The notes below the pieces were generated by a model that was not told where the DNA came from, did no database searches, and saw nothing but the letters and a program-made list of their open reading frames with translations. DNA of 42,454 bases, from the NCBI GenBank assembly GCA_947628845.1, contig CANRBK010000003.1, positions 1 to 42,454 on the forward strand, read 5' to 3'. A program made the translations under genes and the position numbers. Shown in pieces: positions 26,494-35,400 of the stretch; the first letter of the stretch is position 1, and each line of letters opens with the position of its first letter. The DNA comes from an uncultured Clostridia bacterium (GTDB taxonomy: Bacteria; Bacillota; Clostridia; TANB77; CAG-508).

Positions 26494-27048
26494 ATGAAAG
26501 AACAATTTTTAGAACTATTAAAACAAGTAAAAAGAGAAGGAATAGACGATCTAATAGAATTTATAGAAAAAACAGACTTTTTCAAAGCACCAGCAAGTAC
26601 AAGATTTCATGGAGACCATGAAGGAGGTTTAGTAGAGCATAGCATGAAAGTCTATGAAATACTAAAACATAAAGTAGAAACAAACATAGAACCACTTGAA
26701 GTAAATCCTGAAACACTGATACTAGTACCATTATTACATGACATATGCAAAGCAAATTTTTATAAAATAGACTATAGAAATGCAAAAAATGCATTAGGAG
26801 TATGGGAAAAAGTGCCATATTATACAATTGATGACACAATACCTTATGGGCACGGAGAAAAATCAGTAATGATGATAACAGAGTATATAAAACTTACACC
26901 AGAAGAAAAATATGCAATACGTTGGCATATGGGATATACAGAACCAAAAGAGCTATATAACACAATAGGAGCAGCATACAAAAAATATCCATTAGCATTA
27001 TTAATGCATGAAGCAGACTTAGAAGCAACATATTTTTATGATATATAG
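26494..27048 (+). CDS. HD-domain phosphohydrolase
   Basis: 184 residues. An HD metal-binding fold: HEGGLVEHSMKVYEIL near residue 47 supplies the first His, LVPLLHDICKANFY near 85 the HD pair, and GHGEKSVMMI and IRWHMGYTEP further His ligands, so the metal site looks complete. Similar small HD proteins occur in clostridial genomes and phages; the natural substrate (nucleotide or phosphate ester) is not known. It has its own promoter and terminator. Confidence 0.75.
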   Translation: MKEQFLELLKQVKREGIDDLIEFIEKTDFFKAPASTRFHGDHEGGLVEHSMKVYEILKHKVETNIEPLEVNPETLILVPLLHDICKANFYKIDYRNAKNALGVWEKVPYYTIDDTIPYGHGEKSVMMITEYIKLTPEEKYAIRWHMGYTEPKELYNTIGAAYKKYPLALLMHEADLEATYFYDI

Positions 27049-27124
27049 AATGTACCAATAGTATGTATTCAAACTAAGATGGATTGTAATCCTTAAAAAA
27101 TAATTATACTCTTACATAAATATA

Positions 27125-27158
27125 AAAACATATTTCTTTAAAACGAAATATGTTTTTT
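27125..27158 (+). terminator. Terminator of the HD hydrolase gene
   Basis: AAAACATATTTC (27125-27136) pairs with GAAATATGTTTT (27145-27156) and continues into a T-run. Confidence 0.75.
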
Positions 27159-27167
27159 GAAAATAAA

Positions 27168-27220
27168 GTTATTTCGAAAAAGAGAAATAACTTGACAAAA
27201 ATAAATAATTAAGTTATAAT
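27168..27220 (+). promoter_or_regulatory. Promoter of the DUF4143 ATPase with an abutting inverted repeat
   Basis: TTGACA (27192-27197), 17 bases, TATAAT (27215-27220): a perfect sigma-A promoter. GTTATTTC (27168-27175) and GAAATAAC (27184-27191) form an 8-bp inverted repeat ending at the base before the -35, placed where an operator or activator site would sit. The expected leader is only about ten bases long. Confidence 0.65.
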
Positions 27221-27237
27221 TAGTATAGGTGATACAA

Positions 27238-28431
27238 ATGTTAAAAAGAGAAATGTATTTATCAAGAATAAGAGGGTTCTATGATAGTGACCTTATAAAA
27301 ATATTAGTTGGAATAAGAAGATGTGGAAAATCTGTAATACTAAAGCAAATAATGAATGAACTAAAAGAAAAAAAGATAGATGAAAAACATATTATATATG
27401 TAAATTTTGAACTTATTGAATATGAAAATTTACAAGATTATAAGGAGTTAAATAAATATATTAAAGATAAAATAGTAGATAACAATAAATACTATGTATT
27501 TTTAGATGAAATTCAAAAGGTAGAAAAATTTGAAGATGTAGTAAATTCATTAAGAGCATCTGTAGATAATATAAGTATTTTTATTACTGGATCCAATAGT
27601 AAATTATTATCAAATGAATTATCAACTGTTCTATCTGGAAGATATGTATTATTTAATATATATCCACTAAGTTACAAAGAATTTATAGAGATAACTAATA
27701 AAGAAGCAAAATCAGAAGAAACTTTTTGGAATTTTGTTAAATGGGGTGGACTTCCAAATAGGACTCAATTTACAGATGAAAGTAATTTAAAAGATTATTT
27801 ACATAGTGTATTTGATTCAATTATATTAAGAGATGTAATAGAAAGGCTTGGACTAAAAGATACAATCTTATTTGATTTATTATTACAATATATTGTAGAT
27901 ACTACAGGTCGTCAATTTTCTGCTGAAAATGTTATAAATTTCTTAAAGAGCGAAGGAAAATCTGTGTCAACAGAAACTTTATATATGTATTTAGATGCAT
28001 TATGCAAAGCCTTAATAATAAAGAAAATATATAGATATGATATTCATGGAAAGGCAATATTAAAAACTTTAAATAAATACTATATGACAGATTTAGGGAT
28101 TGCTCAAATAAAAAATAATAATTTTGAAATAAATAAGAGCTTTGCAATAGAAAATGTTGTATATAACGAATTATTAGAAAGAGGATATGATGTTTATATA
28201 GGAAAAACAAAACATGGAGAAATAGACTTTATTGCAACAAAAACAGAAGAAAAAATATATTTTCAAGTAGCATATTTATTAGAAAATGATAAGGTTCAAA
28301 ATAGAGAATTTGGGGCTTTTAAAGAGATAGAAGATAATTATCCTAAATATGTTCTTTCATTAGATAAAGCGGATTTTTCAAGAGATGGAATTATTCATAA
28401 AAATATAATTGATTGGTTATTAGAAAAGTAA
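27238..28431 (+). CDS. AAA-type ATPase with DUF4143
   Basis: 397 residues from ATG 27238, preceded by AGGTGATACAA; a GTG three codons earlier overlaps the ribosome site. The N-terminal AAA_14-type ATPase has Walker A GIRRCGKS (residues about 22-29) and Walker B YYVFLDEIQ near 86, then FITGSNSKLLSNE. The C-terminal DUF4143 domain starts near 195 (ILRDVIERLGL) and ends with the restriction-enzyme-like stretch YIGKTKHGEIDFIATK, typical of the family. Such genes are frequent and mobile in gut bacteria; their role (DNA-related or defence) is not established. Confidence 0.85.
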   Translation: MLKREMYLSRIRGFYDSDLIKILVGIRRCGKSVILKQIMNELKEKKIDEKHIIYVNFELIEYENLQDYKELNKYIKDKIVDNNKYYVFLDEIQKVEKFEDVVNSLRASVDNISIFITGSNSKLLSNELSTVLSGRYVLFNIYPLSYKEFIEITNKEAKSEETFWNFVKWGGLPNRTQFTDESNLKDYLHSVFDSIILRDVIERLGLKDTILFDLLLQYIVDTTGRQFSAENVINFLKSEGKSVSTETLYMYLDALCKALIIKKIYRYDIHGKAILKTLNKYYMTDLGIAQIKNNNFEINKSFAIENVVYNELLERGYDVYIGKTKHGEIDFIATKTEEKIYFQVAYLLENDKVQNREFGAFKEIEDNYPKYVLSLDKADFSRDGIIHKNIIDWLLEK

Positions 28432-28501
28432 TAAAGGATGAAGAATTTTAAAATTGAATGATTATAAAGTGTGTTAGTATATAATATAAAAGGAGGAAAA
28501 G

Positions 28502-29122
28502 ATGTTAGCATACATAAAAGGAACATTAGAAATGAAGATGACAGGATATGTAGTAATAGATGTAGGAGGACTAGGATATAAGATATATATGTCAGATTCC
28601 GGGATAGATAAATTAGGAAATATAGGTGAAATAGTAAAAGTACATACATATTATAAAGTTAGAGAAGATGATATAAGCATATTTGGCTTTAATACATTAG
28701 AAGAATTAAGGATGTTTGAATTATTAATTTCTGTAAGTGGAGTAGGAGCCAAAACAGCTTTAGCTATGCTTGCAGTATGTGAACCAACAGATTTTGCTTT
28801 GGCAATTATTTCAGAGGATGTAAAAACTCTAACGCAAATTCCAGGAGTAGGTGCAAAATCAGCTCAGAGAATAATATTAGAATTAAAAGATAAAATAAAG
28901 AAAGAGCAACAAATACAAGAGCTAACATCAGCTACTAATGGAACCAAAACAAAAGTAGAAATAGCAATAGAAAATAATCAAAAAATAGATGAAGCAATAG
29001 CTGCATTACAAGTATTAGGATATAATAAAAAGGAAATAGAAAAGGCATTAGATAAATTAGACAAAAGTGAATTATCAACAGAAGATTTAATAAGAAAAGG
29101 ACTAGCTATTTTAGGAAAATAA
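28502..29122 (+). CDS. ruvA: Holliday junction branch-migration protein RuvA
   Basis: 206 residues after AAAGGAGGAAAAG. RuvA binds four-way junctions and loads the RuvB motor. The N-terminal OB domain (MLAYIKGTLEMKMTGYVVID) is followed by the tandem helix-hairpin-helix region (ISVSGVGAKTALAML and LTQIPGVGAKSAQRIILEL) and a C-terminal RuvB-contacting domain (IDEAIAALQVLGYNKKEIEKA). The usual partner ruvB is not next door; rarA follows after 12 bases instead. Confidence 0.95.
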   Translation: MLAYIKGTLEMKMTGYVVIDVGGLGYKIYMSDSGIDKLGNIGEIVKVHTYYKVREDDISIFGFNTLEELRMFELLISVSGVGAKTALAMLAVCEPTDFALAIISEDVKTLTQIPGVGAKSAQRIILELKDKIKKEQQIQELTSATNGTKTKVEIAIENNQKIDEAIAALQVLGYNKKEIEKALDKLDKSELSTEDLIRKGLAILGK

Positions 29123-29134
29123 AAAGGAGAAGTT

Positions 29135-30376
29135 ATGAACAATAATGAACCATTAGCATATAGAGTCAGACCAAAGACCTTAGAAGAATATGTTGGGCAA
29201 GAACATGTATTAGGAAAAGACAAAATATTATATAGAACAATAAAAGCAGATAGACTATCTAGCATAATATTATTTGGACCTCCAGGATGTGGAAAAACCT
29301 CACTTGCAAAAGTTATAAGTGAAACAACAAAGTACAAATTTTATAAAATAAATGCAGTAACAGCAGGAGTTGCAGATATAAAGAATGTAATAGAAGAAAC
29401 AAAAAATTTTATGATAAATCCAACAGGAAAAAGTATATTATTTATAGATGAAATTCATAGATTTAATAAATTACAACAAGATGCATTATTGCCTTATGTT
29501 GAAAATGGGTTAATAATTTTAATAGGTGCAACAACTGAAAATCCATATTTTGAAGTAAATAAAGCTTTAATATCAAGATCAATGGTAATAAAATTAGAGC
29601 CACTTACAGAAGAAAATATTTATACAATATTAAAAAAAGCAATTGAAAGAAAAGATGGCTTAGGTGAATATAACATAAAAATAGAAGATGAAACTTTAAA
29701 AAAATTAGCAGCTATATCAAATGGAGATGTAAGAACAGCGTTAAATGGTTTAGAAATTGCTGTACTTACTACAAATATGGATAATGATGGATATATACAT
29801 ATAACAGATGATATAATTAAAAATTGTGTACAAACTAGAAAAGCAATATTTGATAAAAATGGAGATACACATTATGATAATATAAGTGCATTTATAAAAT
29901 CTATGAGAGGGTCAGATCCAGATGCAGCCATATTTTATTTAGCTAGAGCCCTAGATGGAGGAGAAGATCCATTATTTTTAGCAAGGAGAATAGTAATATG
30001 TGCCTCAGAAGATGTTGGAATGGCAAATCCAAATGCATTAGTTGTAGCAAATTCAGCAATGCAGGCAGTTCATATGATAGGAATGCCAGAAGCAAGAATT
30101 TTACTTGCAGAGGCTGCTGTATATGTAGCAACATCTAAAAAATCAAATGCAAGTTATATGGCTATAAATAAAGCGATGAAAGATGTACGAAATAAAGATA
30201 CTGGGACAATACCAATGCATATAAGAAATGCACCAATAGAAGGAATGAAAAATTTAGGATATAGTGAAGGATATTTATATCCTCATGATTTTCCAGGCCA
30301 TTGGGTAAAACAACAATATCTACCAGATAAAATGGTAGGAACAAAATATTATATAAAAGATGAAAATATTGATTAA
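29135..30376 (+). CDS. rarA: Replication-associated recombination ATPase RarA
   Basis: 413 residues. AAA+ clamp-loader-like protein (also MgsA) acting at stalled forks. Signatures: PLAYRVRPKTLEEYVGQEHV, Walker A GPPGCGKTS near residue 48, FIDEIHRFNKLQQDALLP (Walker B), GATTENPYFEVN (sensor 1), and the C-terminal SDPDAAIFYLARALDGGEDP and ASEDVGMANP segments that separate RarA from RuvB. It forms an operon with ruvA and is closed by the hairpin at 30392-30419. Confidence 0.93.
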   Translation: MNNNEPLAYRVRPKTLEEYVGQEHVLGKDKILYRTIKADRLSSIILFGPPGCGKTSLAKVISETTKYKFYKINAVTAGVADIKNVIEETKNFMINPTGKSILFIDEIHRFNKLQQDALLPYVENGLIILIGATTENPYFEVNKALISRSMVIKLEPLTEENIYTILKKAIERKDGLGEYNIKIEDETLKKLAAISNGDVRTALNGLEIAVLTTNMDNDGYIHITDDIIKNCVQTRKAIFDKNGDTHYDNISAFIKSMRGSDPDAAIFYLARALDGGEDPLFLARRIVICASEDVGMANPNALVVANSAMQAVHMIGMPEARILLAEAAVYVATSKKSNASYMAINKAMKDVRNKDTGTIPMHIRNAPIEGMKNLGYSEGYLYPHDFPGHWVKQQYLPDKMVGTKYYIKDENID

Positions 30377-30391
30377 AAATTAAAAATATGG

Positions 30392-30419
30392 AAAACCTAC
30401 TAAAAATAGTAGGTTTTTT
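30392..30419 (+). terminator. Terminator of ruvA-rarA
   Basis: AAAACCTACT pairs with AGTAGGTTTT, then T-run (30392-30419). An apparent ATG at 30388 lies in this hairpin and is not a start codon. Confidence 0.8.
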
Positions 30420-30441
30420 AAAAATGAAATGGAGATGTTTT

Positions 30442-30810
30442 ATGAATAAAACATTCAAAAAAAATATAAAACAAATAATTATAGGATTTTCAGCAGGATT
30501 AGTAAGTGGTTTTTTCTCAACAGGTGGAGGTTTAATTTTAGTTCCAGCTTTTATATATTTACTTGATATCGAGCCACAAAAAGCAAGAGGAACATCAGTA
30601 TTTTGTATATTACCAATGGTTATTGCAAGTAGCTTTTTCTATTATAAGGGAAATTTTATAGATTGGAGAATAGCAATATTATGTGGAGTAGGAGGAGCAA
30701 TTGGAGGATACATAGGTGCTAAATTACTAAAAATACTTCCTGATAAAATTTTAAAAATTGCATTTACGGCATTTTTAATTTATGTATCAATAAAAATGAT
30801 ATTTTATTAA
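30442..30810 (+). CDS. Half-size TauE/SafE-family membrane protein (N-terminal half)
   Basis: 122 residues from ATG 30442, ribosome site TGGAGATG. About four membrane helices with the family's first signature, GFSAGLVSGFFSTGGGLILVPAF and KARGTSVFCILP. TauE/SafE transporters export sulfite or other small sulfur or organic anions and normally have 240-270 residues with two such halves. Here the second half is a separate gene 26 bases downstream, so the functional unit is probably a heterodimer. Confidence 0.8.
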   Translation: MNKTFKKNIKQIIIGFSAGLVSGFFSTGGGLILVPAFIYLLDIEPQKARGTSVFCILPMVIASSFFYYKGNFIDWRIAILCGVGGAIGGYIGAKLLKILPDKILKIAFTAFLIYVSIKMIFY

Positions 30811-30836
30811 ACGTTATAAAGATTACTGGAGGGTAA

Positions 30837-31220
30837 ATGAAAGAAATAATTATAGGACTTGTTTCTGGAATTGTAAGTGGAACAGGAATGGGTGGAGGAA
30901 CAATACTAATATTTTTATTAACATTTATTTGTGGCTTGGAGCAACACATAGCACAAGCAACAAATTTAATATTTTTTATACCAACATCTATTGTTGCAAT
31001 AATTGTTAATATAAAAAATAAAAATATTGATTTAAAGCTGTCAATTATAATATCTATATTTGGAATATTAGGAGCTATAATAGGTGCAAATATATCAATT
31101 CATACTGATGTCCATAAATTGAGAATATGTTTCGGAATATTTTTAGCAATTATTGCTATTCATGAAATATATACCATAATAAAAGAGAATAAAAAAACAA
31201 AAAAGAGACAAACTAACTAA
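30837..31220 (+). CDS. Half-size TauE/SafE-family membrane protein (C-terminal half)
   Basis: 127 residues, ATG after GGAGGGTAA. Four hydrophobic segments with the inverted-repeat version of the signature, LVSGIVSGTGMGGGTILIFL, then AQATNLIFFIPTS and LGAIIGANIS. It resembles the second half of a TauE/SafE transporter, with its own start and ribosome site; there is no frame break linking it to the upstream half, so this looks like a true split gene pair. Confidence 0.8.
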   Translation: MKEIIIGLVSGIVSGTGMGGGTILIFLLTFICGLEQHIAQATNLIFFIPTSIVAIIVNIKNKNIDLKLSIIISIFGILGAIIGANISIHTDVHKLRICFGIFLAIIAIHEIYTIIKENKKTKKRQTN

Positions 31221-31240
31221 AAAAGAAAGGACTGATATAT

Positions 31241-31381
31241 ATGAAATTTGCAAAGGGTATATTAATAGGAGGATTAATAACAACAGGATTAATAATGATG
31301 TATAATGATACAAATATGAAAAATAAAAATAAAATGATGAAAAAAGGAAAACAAGTGGCAAAAAAGATGGGAATTTTATAA
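31241..31381 (+). CDS. Small single-span membrane protein
   Basis: 46 residues, start MKFAKGILIGGLITTGLIMM, ribosome site AAGAAAGG. One membrane segment near the N terminus and a Lys/Met-rich cytoplasmic tail (MMKKGKQVAKKMGIL), similar in layout to small YtxH-like proteins. Too short for a confident family call. Follows the TauE/SafE pair by 20 bases, likely in the same transcript, and ends at a strong hairpin. Confidence 0.6.
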   Translation: MKFAKGILIGGLITTGLIMMYNDTNMKNKNKMMKKGKQVAKKMGIL

Positions 31382-31415
31382 AAGAAGAAACCAAGTAATA
31401 TACTTGGTTTTCTTT
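31381..31415. terminator. Bidirectional terminator
   Basis: AAACCAAGTA (31388-31397) pairs with TACTTGGTTT (31401-31410), with flanking AAAGAA and TTCTTT extending it. Convergent genes use it from both sides. Confidence 0.8.
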
Positions 31416-31417
31416 AA

Positions 31418-31879
31418 TTAACAACAACTATCGTCTTTAAAATCTTCATATATTTCTTCTTTACATCCAGGTTTTTTGTCATCTATAAAACAATCACATT
31501 TATCATTTTTTTCACCTTTTAGGCATTTACCTTCATGATGGCATTTAGCACAAACTTTTATTTTTTTAGTAGTATTAGCCCAAATTTGAATTGCATAATG
31601 TCTATCAGGACAAAGAGGACCAAAAACAAATTCTCCTTCTTTATCTGTAAAAGTATGGCCTATAGGTCTTCTTTCTTCTTTTCCACAATCATATACTATT
31701 TCAGTTAATTTAACAACAGCATCACGAACTGGTTCTTTAAAACAATTTTTTATAACTCCATATATGACGTCTCTATTATCTTCTGGTAAGGTTATATCAA
31801 CATCAAATTGCTTTCCTCCTGCTATAACTCCATCAACATCTAATACTGGACAAAAAGGTTTTTTATTATCCATTTCCAT
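31418..31879 (-). CDS. Cys-rich protein with a carboxypeptidase-regulatory-like domain
   Basis: 153 residues from the ATG at 31879, with AAAGGA about ten bases upstream (a longer frame upstream has no ribosome site). The middle is a transthyretin-like beta fold: VIYGVIKNCFKEPVRDAVVK, GHTFTDKEGEFVFGPLCPD, YAIQIWAN. The C-terminal end carries many cysteines (CAKCHHEGKC, CDCF, SCC), which may bind metal or form disulfides. Similar proteins occur in spore-forming clostridia; a spore-coat or exosporium role is possible but not shown. Confidence 0.65.
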   Translation of the reverse strand: MEMDNKKPFCPVLDVDGVIAGGKQFDVDITLPEDNRDVIYGVIKNCFKEPVRDAVVKLTEIVYDCGKEERRPIGHTFTDKEGEFVFGPLCPDRHYAIQIWANTTKKIKVCAKCHHEGKCLKGEKNDKCDCFIDDKKPGCKEEIYEDFKDDSCC

Positions 31880-31990
31880 AATACATACATCCTTTCTTTT
31901 TTTCAAACATAATGTTCGATTATTATATAATATGAATAAAATCGAAAAATGAGACATTTTGTAAAAAATTAGCAACAAAAATGCAAATTT

Positions 31991-32019
31991 TTGCAATTTA
32001 CATAAAAATGTGATATAAT
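31991..32019 (+). promoter_or_regulatory. Sigma-A promoter with leader hairpin
   Basis: TTGCAA (31991-31996), 17 bases, TATAAT (32014-32019). In the roughly 55-base leader, GCCTA GTTTA TAGGC (32047-32061) forms a small hairpin ahead of AAGGAG. Confidence 0.6.
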
Positions 32020-32082
32020 AAAATTAGTTTAGTAGCTGAATAAATGCCTAGTTTATAGGCCACAAAGAAAAGGAGAATGAAT

Positions 32083-32355
32083 ATGAGAAGACGGAAATTT
32101 AAAGACTACAACAAAAGTGAAAAACAATGGTTTTTAGCAAAGTTACTATTAGAAATACTATTCATTGCTATGCCTGTTGTTGGAGTAGCGATTATGATTA
32201 TGTTATTATATGGTAAATTTAATGACATATCAAATGGATTGTTTTGGACAGCAGTATTACTTATTTTGCAACCACTACCATTTTTTAAAGACATTTTAAA
32301 TTGGTCATACAAGAAAAGTTCTTTTTACAAAAACTCCAAAAAAGCTCGTCGTTGA
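32083..32355 (+). CDS. Small two-helix membrane protein
   Basis: 90 residues from the second ATG (32083), which lies seven bases after AAGGAGA; the first ATG at 32077 overlaps the ribosome site. A basic N terminus (MRRRKFKDYNKSEKQ) is followed by two hydrophobic segments (about 20-44 and 52-70) and a basic C terminus. I do not recognise a family. Codon 4 is CGG, the only credible in-frame CGG outside the three frameshift sites. The stop codon lies in the loop of the terminator, so the last four residues (KARR) are encoded by its stem with CGT codons. Confidence 0.6.
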   Translation: MRRRKFKDYNKSEKQWFLAKLLLEILFIAMPVVGVAIMIMLLYGKFNDISNGLFWTAVLLILQPLPFFKDILNWSYKKSSFYKNSKKARR

Positions 32356-32369
32356 CGGGCTTTTTTTTA
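32336..32369 (+). terminator. Terminator overlapping the end of the small membrane protein gene
   Basis: AAAAAAGCTCGTC pairs with GACGGGCTTTTTT around a GTT loop, followed by further T. The GC-rich stem and eight T make it one of the strongest in the window. Confidence 0.85.
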
Positions 32370-32426
32370 TGAATAAATTGCCACTTTTTGCAAACAATAA
32401 AAAAAAACAAAATGCAAGGAGTGGAA

Positions 32427-35400
32427 ATGTTGAAACAATATAAAAAATTAAAAATAACAGGAACAATATTAGAAAAAAGTCAATTAGAAAACTATTTAGA
32501 AAAAATAGCTTCAAGCCATAATATAGTGCCAAAATCACAAAAAGACACATATCCAATACCGCAAATGTTGGATAACTATAAAATAATAAAAGAAGTTTAT
32601 AATTTATTAAATGAGCATTTAAAAATAGGAATAAATATTCATCCAGCTGGAGAATGGTTATTAGATAATTTTTACATTATAGAGGAAATAGTAAAACAAA
32701 TACAAAAAGATTTACCATTAAAAAAATATACAAATTTTGTAGGAATAGCGAATGGAGAATATAAAGGATTTGCAAGAATTTATGTTCTTGCATCTGAGAT
32801 TATAGCTTATTCTGATAATAAAATAGAAAGAGAAATTTTAGAAGATTATTTAAAAAGTTATCAAAATAAGAAAACATTAAATATGGATGAAATATGGAAT
32901 ATAGGAATTTTCTTACAAATAGCAATAATAGAAAATATTACAGATGTATGTTTAAAAATATATAATAGTCAAATCCAAAAATTAAGAGCAGAAAATATTG
33001 CTCAAACATTGATAGAAAATAAAGATAGAAAAGAGTTAAACAACAAAAATAATATTAAGAAGTTAGAAAAAGACGTATTTAGAGATATGAAATATTCATT
33101 TATAGAATATATGTCATATATTTTAAAAAGATATGGTAAAAAGGCAAATGCATATTTAAATATATTAGAAGAAGTGGTAGAAAAACTAGGAACTACAGTT
33201 TCAGATGTTATAAAAAAAGAACATTTTGAAATTGCTTTAAATAAAGTATCAATGGGTAATAGTATTACTAGTATAAAAGAAATACAGAGAATTAATTTTT
33301 TAGAAATATTTGAAAAAATAAATGGAGTAGAGGAAATTTTAAAACAAGATCCAGCAGAAGTCTATAAAAAAATGGATTATAAAACAAAGGAATATTATAG
33401 AGGAAAAATAAAAGAAATAAGTAAGAAAACAAAAATTTCAGAAATATATATTGCAAGGAAAATGTTGGAATTAGCAAGAGAAGAATATCAAGATAATATA
33501 AAAAATAAAAAATCACATATAGGATATTATTTAATAGATAAAGGGATAAATAAGTTATATGACAAATTAGAATATACATCAAAAAAGGAAAGTACAGAAA
33601 AAAGTAAAGTAAGAATTTACATTTTATCAGTATCAATTATAAGTATAATATTATCAATAACTTTGAGTTATATATTAAATTTACAAATAAAAAATATACC
33701 AATTTCAATATTAAACTTCATATTATTTTTAATTCCAGCAAGTGAGGTAGTAACTCAATTTATACAATATATTTTAAGTAAAATTGTAAAGCCTAAATTG
33801 ATACCTAAAATAGATTTTTCAGAAGGAATAAATAAAGAAAATTCATGTATAGTAGTTATACCGACAATTGTAAAAAACAAAGAAAAAGTAAAAGAAATGA
33901 TGGAAAATCTAGAAAGATATTATTTAGCAAATAAATCAGAAAACTTATATTTTGCTTTATTAGGAGATTGTTCTGAAAGTTCTGTTAAAGAAGAAAAATT
34001 TGATAATGAAGTTATTGTAGAAGGAAGAAATCAAGTAGAAAGACTAAACCAAAAATACAAAAATGTAGAATTTCCAATATTTAATTTTTTATATAGAGAA
34101 AGAGAGTGGAATGAAAAGGAAAATAGTTATTTAGGCTGGGAGAGAAAAAGAGGCTTATTAAATCAATTTAATGAATATATTTTATACCAAAAAAATCCAT
34201 TTAAAATAAATACAATACAAGAGAATATAAAAAATGAAGAATCAAAGCAAATATTAAAAAATATTAAATATGTAATAACATTGGATGCAGATACAGACTT
34301 AATATTAAATTCAGCAACTGAATTAGTAGGAGCAATGGCTCATATTTTAAATACACCAGTAATTGATGAAGAAAAAAATATTGTAGTAGATGGATATGCA
34401 ATAATGCAACCAAGAGTAGGAATAAATTTGGATATAAGCTATAAAACTCTATTTACTAAAATATTTTCAGGAGCTGGTGGAATAGATAGTTATACAAACG
34501 CTATTTCAGATATATATCAAGATAATTTTAAAGAAGGAATTTTTACAGGAAAAGGAATATATGATGTAAAAGTATTTTCTAAAATAATGGAAAATGCTAT
34601 ACCAGAAAATATTGTATTAAGTCATGATTTGTTAGAAGGATGTTACTTAAGATGTGGTTTAGTAACTGATGTAATGTTAATGGATGGTTATCCTACAAAA
34701 TATACAAGTTTTATGAATAGATTATCAAGGTGGATTAGAGGAGATTGGCAAATAATTAGGTGGCTAAGTAATAAAAGTCCATTAAGTATGTTATCAAAAT
34801 ATAAGATATTAGATAACTTAAGAAGAAGTGTTTTTGAAATTTCAATATTATTTGATTTAGTATATATATGTATCATTGGAAAATTGTATGAATTTAATGT
34901 AGTAGGATTTTCAATATTATTATTAGCAATTTCTGTATTGCCATATATATTAGAGTTTTTTAACTACTTAGTAGCAAAAAAAGAAGGGGAACAAAAACAA
35001 GAAACATTTACTCCTAAAATTTCAGGATTAAAAGGTATATTTTTAAGAACATTTATAACATTAGGAGATTTGCCTTACAAAGCATATGTAAGTTTAAAAT
35101 CAATATGTAAAACTATTTATAGATTAACTATAAGTCATAAAAAATTATTACAATGGACAACATCAGAAGAAGCAGAAAAGATGGCAAAAACAGATTTACT
35201 AATGTATTACAAAAATATGATAATAAATATAGTATTAGGAATATTAGTTATTATTATATATAAAAATATATTAGCGATATTATTAGGGCTTTTATGGATA
35301 GTTACTCCTTTTATAATGTGGTATATTAGTAAGGAAACTTCTGAAAAGAAAAAAATAGATTTACTCAATAAATCAGAGCAAGAATATATTTTAGATATAG

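Noticed and set aside
20763..26500. A complete diversity-generating retroelement next to the variable-looking segment
   Set aside because: No reverse transcriptase frame and no second copy of the segment occur in the window; only the candidate variable end is present.
30388..30441. Upstream ATG for the first TauE/SafE half
   Set aside because: It lies inside the ruvA-rarA terminator stem; the ATG at 30442 has a ribosome site and gives the normal N terminus.
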